This document shows, in pieces, positions 31,582-34,087 of a stretch of DNA of 34,087 nucleotides. The position numbers and the translations under genes were made by a program. This DNA comes from an uncultured Methylibium sp. (GTDB taxonomy: Bacteria > Pseudomonadota > Gammaproteobacteria > Burkholderiales > Burkholderiaceae_C), in the NCBI RefSeq assembly GCF_902826655.1, contig NZ_CADEFR010000040.1:1-34087 (forward strand), written 5' to 3'. Position 1 is the stretch's first letter; each line of letters opens with the position of its first letter. The notes under the pieces were generated by a model. That model did not search any database, was not told where the DNA came from, and worked only from the letters and a program-made list of their open reading frames with translations.

Positions 31582-32727
31582 CTACTTGAACAGGTCCTTG
31601 ACCCGGTCGGTCCAGCTCTTGGCGTTGGGCGAGTGGCGGTCGCCGCCCTTCTTGAAGCTCTCGTCGAGTTCCTTCAGCAGCTTGCGCTGGTGCTCGGTGA
31701 GCTTGATCGGCGTCTCGACGGCGACGTGGCAGTAGAGGTCGCCGGGGTAGCTGGAGCGCACGCCCTTGATGCCCTTGCCGCGCAGGCGGAAGGTCTTGCC
31801 GTGCTGGGTGCCCTCGGGCAGCTCGATCTCGGCCTTGCCGCCGAGCGTGGGCACCTCGATCTGGCCGCCGAGCGCCGCGGTCGCGATGCCGACCGGGATC
31901 GTGCAGTGCAGGTCGTCGCCGTCGCGCTCGAAGATGTCGTGCTGCTTGATGCGGATCTCGATGTACAGGTCACCCGGCGGGCCGCCGTTGGTGCCCGGCT
32001 CGCCGTTGCCGGCCGAGCGGATGCGCATGCCTTCGTTGATGCCGGCGGGGATCTTGACCTCGAGCGTCTTGTTGCTCTTGATGCGACCGGCGCCATTGCA
32101 GGCCGTGCAGGGGTCGGGAATGATCTTGCCGCTGCCGTGGCAGTTGGGGCAGGTCTGCTGGATGCTGAAGAAGCCCTGGCGCAGGTGGACCTGGCCCGAG
32201 CCGTTGCAGGTCGGGCAGGTCTTGGCGCTGGTGCCGGGCTTGGCGCCGCTGCCGTCGCAGGCCTTGCAGTCGTCCCAGCTGGGGATGCGGATCTGCGAGT
32301 CCTTGCCGCGCGCGGCTTCCTCGAGCGTGATCTCCATCGCGTAGCTCAGGTCGCTGCCGCGATAGACCTGCTGGCCGCCGCCGGCGCCGCGGCGGGCGCC
32401 ACCGGCACCGCCGAAGATGTCGCCGAAGATGTCGCCGAAGGCCTCGGCGAAGCCGCCGTAGGCCTCGGCACCGGGTCGCCCGCCGCCCATGGCGGGGTCG
32501 ACGCCGGCGTGGCCGAAGCGGTCATAGGCGGCGCGCTTCTGCCCGTCGGACAGCATCTCGTAGGCTTCCTTCACCTCCTTGAAGGACTCCTCGGCCTTCT
32601 TCGCCCCGTCGCCCTGGTTGCGGTCGGGGTGGTACTTCATGGCCAGCTTGCGATAGGCCTTCTTGATGTCGTCGTCGCTGGCGTTCTTGGGGACGCCGAG
32701 GACTTCGTAGTAGTCGCGTTTGGCCAT
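31582..32727 (-). CDS. dnaJ: Chaperone protein DnaJ
   Basis: The protein has 381 residues. The J domain (1-70) has the HPD motif at 33-35, which triggers ATP hydrolysis by DnaK. A Gly/Phe-rich region follows, then four zinc-finger motifs: [24 protein letters not shown] and CTACNGAG. The C-terminal substrate-binding domains end in a basic tail. It delivers unfolded proteins to DnaK. The length and order are those of type I DnaJ. The ATG at 32727 has GAAGGA upstream. It lies 44 bp downstream of dnaK on the same strand, the usual operon order, and is expected to be heat-inducible from a promoter outside the window. Confidence 0.98.
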   Translation of the reverse strand: MAKRDYYEVLGVPKNASDDDIKKAYRKLAMKYHPDRNQGDGAKKAEESFKEVKEAYEMLSDGQKRAAYDRFGHAGVDPAMGGGRPGAEAYGGFAEAFGDIFGDIFGGAGGARRGAGGGQQVYRGSDLSYAMEITLEEAARGKDSQIRIPSWDDCKACDGSGAKPGTSAKTCPTCNGSGQVHLRQGFFSIQQTCPNCHGSGKIIPDPCTACNGAGRIKSNKTLEVKIPAGINEGMRIRSAGNGEPGTNGGPPGDLYIEIRIKQHDIFERDGDDLHCTIPVGIATAALGGQIEVPTLGGKAEIELPEGTQHGKTFRLRGKGIKGVRSSYPGDLYCHVAVETPIKLTEHQRKLLKELDESFKKGGDRHSPNAKSWTDRVKDLFK

Positions 32728-32771
32728 GCAGGTCCTTCAGGGGCGATCGACCAGGCAGCAACGGGGGCAGG

Positions 32772-34087
<1,316 letters not shown>

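Overview
The window is high-GC DNA with the gene content and codon style of a betaproteobacterium, most likely Burkholderiales. The support is a dnaJ/dnaK pair, a PA0069-type radical SAM gene, a DUF1800/DUF1501 pair and a perfect LexA box of the type used by beta- and gammaproteobacteria. No rRNA, tRNA or CRISPR array is visible, so the genus cannot be fixed.

Positions 1-9174 are a mosaic accessory block. It opens with the 5' part of a conjugation gene (traG type, from an integrative conjugative element). Next comes a complete IS91/ISCR-like element whose origin-like end (about 2541) cuts into an rlmB gene. Then follows a stress cassette: a DUF421 membrane protein, a hemerythrin-like protein and a large-subunit catalase (katE). 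After it lie a broken flavodoxin-family gene, a 248-bp remnant, a truncated second copy of the IS left part, and a 5'-truncated alpha/beta hydrolase. The cassette is bracketed by a direct repeat of 967 bp (434-1400 and 7626-8592) that is identical by eye. The upstream regions of all three stress genes carry the same 8-mer, GTCCTACA, oriented toward the gene.

Positions 9300-18060 look like resident chromosome. They hold a two-HTH regulator with a beta-propeller protein, a STAND-type regulator (OmpR-like DNA-binding domain, ATPase, TPR) divergent from a ferritin-like diiron protein, then CBS, GNAT and SDR genes and a low-complexity hypothetical protein.

Positions 18065-22570 form a tightly packed minus-strand operon: DUF1800, DUF1501, an exported protein made of 19-residue repeats, an ECF sigma factor and a putative single-pass anti-sigma factor. 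It faces a small exported protein across an intergenic region where the same promoter-like motif (CTTGAACC, 17-18 bp, TTACGG) occurs on both strands. The working reading is an envelope-stress regulon in which the sigma factor drives its own operon and the divergent gene.

Positions 22643-34087 carry an unrecognised exported protein, a LysE-family exporter, a translationally coupled pair of cyclic-di-GMP enzymes (HD-GYP, then PAS-GGDEF-EAL), an SOS-box-controlled radical SAM gene, a small membrane protein, corA, dnaJ and the 3' part of dnaK, which runs off the window.
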